Shown here: piece by piece, positions 59,860 to 64,000 of the stretch | How the letters are laid out: the number at the start of each line of letters is the position of its first letter | How positions within the stretch are numbered: position 1 is the first letter of the stretch | Origin: Levilactobacillus senmaizukei DSM 21775 = NBRC 103853 | Lineage (GTDB): Bacteria; Bacillota; Bacilli; Lactobacillales; Lactobacillaceae | Reading direction: 5' to 3' | DNA length: 64,000 nucleotides | Assembly (NCBI RefSeq): GCF_001592085.1 | Contig: NZ_BCWD01000007.1 | Coordinates: forward strand, 1-64,000 | Made by a program: the position numbers and the translations under genes | Notes under the pieces: generated by a model | The model's database searches: none | What the model saw: only the letters and a program-made list of their open reading frames with translations | Told to the model about the DNA's origin: nothing

Positions 59860-62075
59860 GTTTTAGTTCAGTGACAAATCAATAGAGTTAAGAACAATAT
59901 TTGGGTCTAAGTAACCGAGTCCGTAGTTTTAGTTCAGTGACAAATCAATAGAGTTAAGAACTACCCAGACGCTATACGTGGCCACAGTCACGTTTTAGTT
60001 CAGTGACAAATCAATAGAGTTAAGAACGGTAATTTCGGAAACAAGGAAGGCAAAGCTGTTTTAGTTCAGTGACAAATCAATAGAGTTAAGAACCCGGTCG
60101 GGGATAACGTCGCCGTTCACTTGGTTTTAGTTCAGTGACAAATCAATAGAGTTAAGAACTTTCGGCGTTGGCTACTCCCATTCGGTTAAGTTTTAGTTCA
60201 GTGACAAATCAATAGAGTTAAGAACTAACTATCGCCAGAAGCTCTTGCAGCTTGTGTTTTAGTTCAGTGACAAATCAATAGAGTTAAGAACAAAACTATT
60301 AAGATACCCAGTTCTTACTGTGTTTTAGTTCAGTGACAAATCAATAGAGTTAAGAACTAAGAATGAACAAATTCGTTCAGCATTCGCGTTTTAGTTCAGT
60401 GACAAATCAATAGAGTTAAGAACTCGTTGGAGGTATCTTTAGCTGGATTTCTCGTTTTAGTTCAGTGACAAATCAATAGAGTTAAGAACTTGAAATAGAA
60501 CGGATGCTAACCGAAGCCCGTTTTAGTTCAGTGACAAATCAATAGAGTTAAGAACTACCAGTCATGGTACCGGCGTTAAGCAACCGTTTTAGTTCAGTGA
60601 CAAATCAATAGAGTTAAGAACTGTTTGTACTTGCTGTCATTGCGGGCGCGTGTTTTAGTTCAGTGACAAATCAATAGAGTTAAGAACCTAAGTACCGCAC
60701 TCACGTTGTTAAGTCTGGTTTTAGTTCAGTGACAAATCAATAGAGTTAAGAACGGGCCAACGTGACCCCAAAACAAATTACGAGTTTTAGTTCAGTGACA
60801 AATCAATAGAGTTAAGAACGCAGGATGTAGGTGCTTTACCTCACTTTGCGTTTTAGTTCAGTGACAAATCAATAGAGTTAAGAACAGCGGCAATATCGGA
60901 ATTGTCGTTATCACCGTTTTAGTTCAGTGACAAATCAATAGAGTTAAGAACAGCTGATGGAGCCTCAACCACAGTCGTAATGTTTTAGTTCAGTGACAAA
61001 TCAATAGAGTTAAGAACTAAAGGTATGTAGCAAAATTTAAAGAAACTTGTTTTAGTTCAGTGACAAATCAATAGAGTTAAGAACCGTCCACGGCGCAGCC
61101 AGGAAGCCGCCGCAGTTTTAGTTCAGTGACAAATCAATAGAGTTAAGAACGAAGTCGCGAGGACTTGATCAGAAAATATAGTTTTAGTTCAGTGACGAAT
61201 CAATAGAGTTAAGAACCCAAAACATAATCAAATTTAGTTTCAGGTTGTTTTAGTTCAGTGACAAATCAATAGAGTTAAGAACAGAATGAAGAGAAGAAAC
61301 CTAGTGTTGATGGTTTTAGTTCAGTGACAAATCAATAGAGTTAAGAACCAGGTTAAGGCCGAGGCAATGCAGGCCATCGTTTTAGTTCAGTGACAAATCA
61401 ATAGAGTTAAGAACTCGGGCAACGACAGCGTTACAACTTCATCTGTTTTAGTCCAGTGACAAATCAATAGAGTTAAGAACCCATGGGTATTACAGTTCAC
61501 CTTTCTACATAGTTTTAGTTCAGTGACAAATCAATAGAGTTAAGAACTTAAGAGATGACATTGGAATCAGTAAGGAGGTTTTAGTTCAGTGACAAATCAA
61601 TAGAGTTAAGAACACCGACAATGTGAATGATGGAGCGTTAGCTGTTTTAGTTCAGTGACAAATCAATAGAGTTAAGAACCAATGTCACCCGGTATCGTGA
61701 CAAGGGGTTGTTTTAGTTCAGTGACAAATCAATAGAGTTAAGAACATGAGTTTAGTCATGCTTGGAAGTAGGCGAGTTTTAGTTCAGTGACAAATCAATA
61801 GAGTTAAGAACTATGCTTCTCCTCAGTCGATTCAGCCACAGGTTTTAGTTCAGTGACAAATCAATAGAGTTAAGAACAAGACATCTTTATATCGCGTCTC
61901 CTTATCCGTTTTAGTTCAGTGACAAATCAATAGAGTTAAGAACAACAAATGCCATTCATTGACGATCCTGACAGTTTTAGTTCAGTGACAAATCAATAGA
62001 GTTAAGAACAAGAGGTCTGGCAAGCAGATTCTTCAGCTGGTTTTAGTTCAGTGGCAAATTAATAGCGTTAATCTA
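59860..62075 (+). CRISPR. CRISPR array, 34 repeats and 33 spacers
   Basis: A 36-bp repeat (begins GTTTTAGTTCAGTGAC, ends GAGTTAAGAAC) recurs with a 66-bp period. I read 34 copies starting at 59860; spacers are 30 nt except the 18th and 25th at 31 nt. Repeat 21 (61181) has A to G, repeat 25 (61445) has T to C, and the last (62040) is degenerate, so the leader is on the left near csn2. No spacer is repeated. Confidence 0.98.
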
Positions 62076-62117
62076 CTAGTGTTTCCCAATATGACGATCA
62101 AACAGGGGAGAAGCAAA

Positions 62118-62246
62118 TTGAAAAAAGACAATGACAATTACCATGGTGCCTTCGAGGGAGACCATTTCGGTTGTTTCGCGTTTCTAGTAGTGGGCACCGT
62201 TGCCATTATTGCCGCCGTACTATGGTTCGGCATGGTGACTTATTAG
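62118..62246 (+). CDS. 42-aa single-pass membrane protein
   Basis: TTG 62118 follows GGGGAG by 9 nt and opens a 42-codon frame to TAG 62244-62246. The product has a polar start (MK KDNDNYHGAFEGDHFG) and one membrane helix (CFAFLVVGTVAIIAAVLWFGM). It lies 42 nt behind the last repeat and before a terminator. Whether it belongs to the CRISPR locus is unknown; no homologue is recognised. Confidence 0.5.
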   Translation: MKKDNDNYHGAFEGDHFGCFAFLVVGTVAIIAAVLWFGMVTY

Positions 62247-62286
62247 TCAGATCAAAGCACTAGGCAGTTTACATAAACGGTAATCC

Positions 62287-62320
62287 AAGGAAGCTATTCT
62301 CACGACTAGCTTCCTTTTGT
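62287..62320 (+). terminator. intrinsic terminator
   Basis: AAGGAAGCTA (62287-62296) pairs with TAGCTTCCTT (62307-62316), followed by TTGTTT. Confidence 0.8.
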
Positions 62321-62443
62321 TTCCCCTCACCAATGCCAGTTACAATTAGACAGATAACTTACAATTTCATCATTTGAAGGATCATCGCGTAAAGGACCGA
62401 TAATAGCCAAAGATCCAGGAGGTCAAATACGGAGGTGATCGTG

Positions 62444-63517
62444 ATGGAAATATTGAAAGCTATCAGTGCAACGTTTTCCAATGCAGCAATCATGAGTTCA
62501 ATTACGTCTACGATCTTTATTATTCTGTTAGGTTTCTTCTTGCGGCGCAAAGGGATTCTGGGCGATAATGTTGGTAAGATTTTAACCAACGTGGCCCTAA
62601 CCGTGGCCATTCCTGCCTTGGCATTCAATTCGTTCATGCAACCCATGAACGGGGATGCTTTTCAACAAGGGATGGGTGTCTTAGTCTGGGGGATTGTGAT
62701 CTACATTCTTCTCATTTTCGTCACGCCGTTCATGTACCAACGTTACGTGAAGGGTGAACGCGAAGTCTTAGCCATTCTGACTACCTTTGGGTCCACGACA
62801 TTCTTTGGAATTCCCATTGTTGGTGCGGTCTATGGAGTCAAAGGGGTTATGTACAGTTCCATCTTCAACATTGGTTACCGGATCTTCCTGTATTCATATG
62901 CCTACATCAAGATGTCTGGTCTGAAGATGGCCGGCAAGAATATTAAGAAGATGTTCCTGAACCCCATTGTCATTGCGACCTTCTTAGGTCTGTTTATGTG
63001 GCTTGGTCAACACCTAGTTCCCCAAGTCACCGTGCCCGTGGCGGTCAACGGGGTTGAAACGGCTAAGATGGCCTCGGTGGCCTTCTATCGGATTGACCAA
63101 ACGGCACTGTGGTTGTACAAGCCACTGAGCTACCTGGCCAACTTGGCCTCACCACTCGCTTGGTTAGCCATTGGGACCACGCTGGGGTCCATCTCGATTA
63201 AGGATGCTGCGGCCGACAAAACGCCATGGTATTATTCTCTTAACAAGGTCATTATCGTGCCCCTGATTAACCTGATACTCCTGATTCTCTTGGACATGAC
63301 TGGCCTGTTATCTCTGAACTACATTGCGGTTGCCACCATCGTTGTCATGATGGCGACGCCAACGGCAGCGGTGGTTTCCGCCTATGCCATTAGCTTCGAC
63401 CGGGATGCCGTTATGGCTTCGAATGCGTCATTCATCTCTACCATTTCCGCCGTGGTGATGATGCCAATCTGGATTGCCATCATGGAAGTTATCAGTAGCT
63501 TAGGCATGTTGAAATAA
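62444..63517 (+). CDS. AEC-family transporter
   Basis: The 357-aa membrane protein has ten helices in the auxin-efflux-carrier/malate-permease pattern: FIILLGFFLRRKGILGDNVGKILTNVALTVAIPALAFNSFMQPM and late SYAISFDRDAVMASNASFISTISAVVMMPIW. AEC proteins carry organic acids. GGAGGTGATC precedes GTG/ATG at 62441/62444; ATG is chosen. The next gene is a D-2-hydroxyacid dehydrogenase 17 nt later, so a keto- or hydroxyacid substrate is likely. Confidence 0.88.
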   Translation: MEILKAISATFSNAAIMSSITSTIFIILLGFFLRRKGILGDNVGKILTNVALTVAIPALAFNSFMQPMNGDAFQQGMGVLVWGIVIYILLIFVTPFMYQRYVKGEREVLAILTTFGSTTFFGIPIVGAVYGVKGVMYSSIFNIGYRIFLYSYAYIKMSGLKMAGKNIKKMFLNPIVIATFLGLFMWLGQHLVPQVTVPVAVNGVETAKMASVAFYRIDQTALWLYKPLSYLANLASPLAWLAIGTTLGSISIKDAAADKTPWYYSLNKVIIVPLINLILLILLDMTGLLSLNYIAVATIVVMMATPTAAVVSAYAISFDRDAVMASNASFISTISAVVMMPIWIAIMEVISSLGMLK

Positions 63518-63534
63518 AGAAGGAGTGACAACCT

Positions 63535-64000
63535 ATGGTTAAAATTGCAGCTTATGGCGTTCGGCCACTCGAACGTCCCTACTTTGACCGTTTGAATAAA
63601 TATAATTATGACTTAATTTATATCGAAGACTTATTAACGCATGACAATGCCGATTTGGCGAAAGACGCGGATGCCGTGCTGGTACGGGGCAACTGCCTCG
63701 TAGATCGTGACAACCTGGAAAGGTTTGCCAGCTGGGGGATCAAGTATGTCTTCACCAGAACCGTGGGCTATAACCACATCGACCTGGTTGCCGCCGCAGA
63801 CCTGGATATTGCGGTGGCCCGGGTCCCGGGTTACTCGCCATACGCGGTGGCCGAATTGGCCTTCACCCTAGGGATGACGCTGTTCCGTCATGTGAACCTA
63901 GCCATCAATGACACACGCCGTGGTGATTTCCGCGTAACCGACGGGATGTTTAGTCACGAGATTCATCGCTCAACCGTGGGGATCGTGGGAGCTGGCCGGA
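63535..64000 (+). CDS. D-2-hydroxyacid dehydrogenase (partial)
   Basis: The frame from ATG 63535 (after AAGGAGTG) is open to the window end. It encodes VKIAAYGVRPLERPYFDRL, VRGNCLVDRDNLERFASWGIKYVFTRTVGYNHIDL, ARVPGYSPYAVAELAFTL and the NAD motif start VGIVGAGR, all typical of D-lactate/D-2-hydroxyisocaproate dehydrogenases. It interconverts 2-keto and D-2-hydroxyacids with NADH. Operon with the AEC carrier; C-terminus not in the window. Confidence 0.9.
   Translation, partial: MVKIAAYGVRPLERPYFDRLNKYNYDLIYIEDLLTHDNADLAKDADAVLVRGNCLVDRDNLERFASWGIKYVFTRTVGYNHIDLVAAADLDIAVARVPGYSPYAVAELAFTLGMTLFRHVNLAINDTRRGDFRVTDGMFSHEIHRSTVGIVGAGR

Noticed and set aside
59860-62075. Self-targeting or duplicated spacers
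   Set aside because: Reading the 33 spacers by eye, none repeats and none was noticed elsewhere in this window; a full search was not possible.

Overview
The window looks like chromosome of a lactobacillus: moderate GC (near half by eye), heterodimeric LacL/LacM beta-galactosidase, T-box-controlled peptide-binding proteins, CcpA-type cre sites, a 1,3-propanediol-dehydrogenase-like iron alcohol dehydrogenase and a type II-A CRISPR-Cas9 locus. A heterofermentative group such as Levilactobacillus fits, but the genus is inference. I see no rRNA, tRNA, transposase or prophage genes. Four sequences close to the ParB site parS lie in gaps between 2.6 and 22.4 kb, so this may be an origin-proximal segment.

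Layout. 0-6.9 kb: single-gene units (YaaA-like and AlkD-like proteins, both cut short by an in-frame stop, RibD-fold reductase, secreted protein, HAD phosphatase, VOC protein, a 40-aa hydrophobic peptide, EamA transporter, secreted protein with an odd start). 7-10 kb: lacLM behind a cre site. 10.5-16.6 kb: a stress/redox cluster in which three promoters share the same MerR-type architecture (TTGCCT, 19-bp spacer, TAAACT/TAACCT); it includes two NAD(P)H-binding proteins, a MerR regulator, flavodoxin, zinc alcohol dehydrogenase, MFS exporter and the remains of a flavodoxin-fold oxidoreductase. 16.6-31.8 kb: PrsW-like protease, MalY/NhaC/RidA operon with a divergent PAS-HTH regulator, LysE and CadD exporters, GtrA protein, T-box-led peptide-binding protein, zinc alcohol dehydrogenase, SMR-SDR operon, amidase. 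32-38 kb: MFS transporter, TetR-ABC transporter operon with twin operators, WYL regulator facing two GyrI-like genes. 38.6-46 kb: iron alcohol dehydrogenase, lipoprotein, serine hydrolase, two tandem copies of a strongly structured non-coding repeat, CDF metal exporter, HxlR regulators and Old Yellow Enzyme. 46-53 kb: DUF4097-type protein and TetR regulator sharing a palindromic operator, MFS exporter, MerR regulator, purine permease plus phosphoribosyltransferase, second T-box-led peptide-binding protein.

53.6-62.1 kb is a complete type II-A CRISPR-Cas system: cas9 with both nuclease centres intact, a tracrRNA encoded antisense between cas9 and cas1, cas1-cas2-csn2 overlapping one another, and an array of 34 repeats and 33 spacers ending in a degenerate repeat. 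A 42-codon membrane peptide gene follows the array, then an AEC-family carrier and a D-2-hydroxyacid dehydrogenase that runs off the window.

The most unusual material is non-coding: the structured repeat family (13.5, 42.0 and 42.3 kb), a probable ~100-nt RNA ahead of the YaaA gene, the MerR promoter set, the parS-like cluster and an RBS-sequestering inverted repeat. All functions are read from sequence alone; no database search was run.
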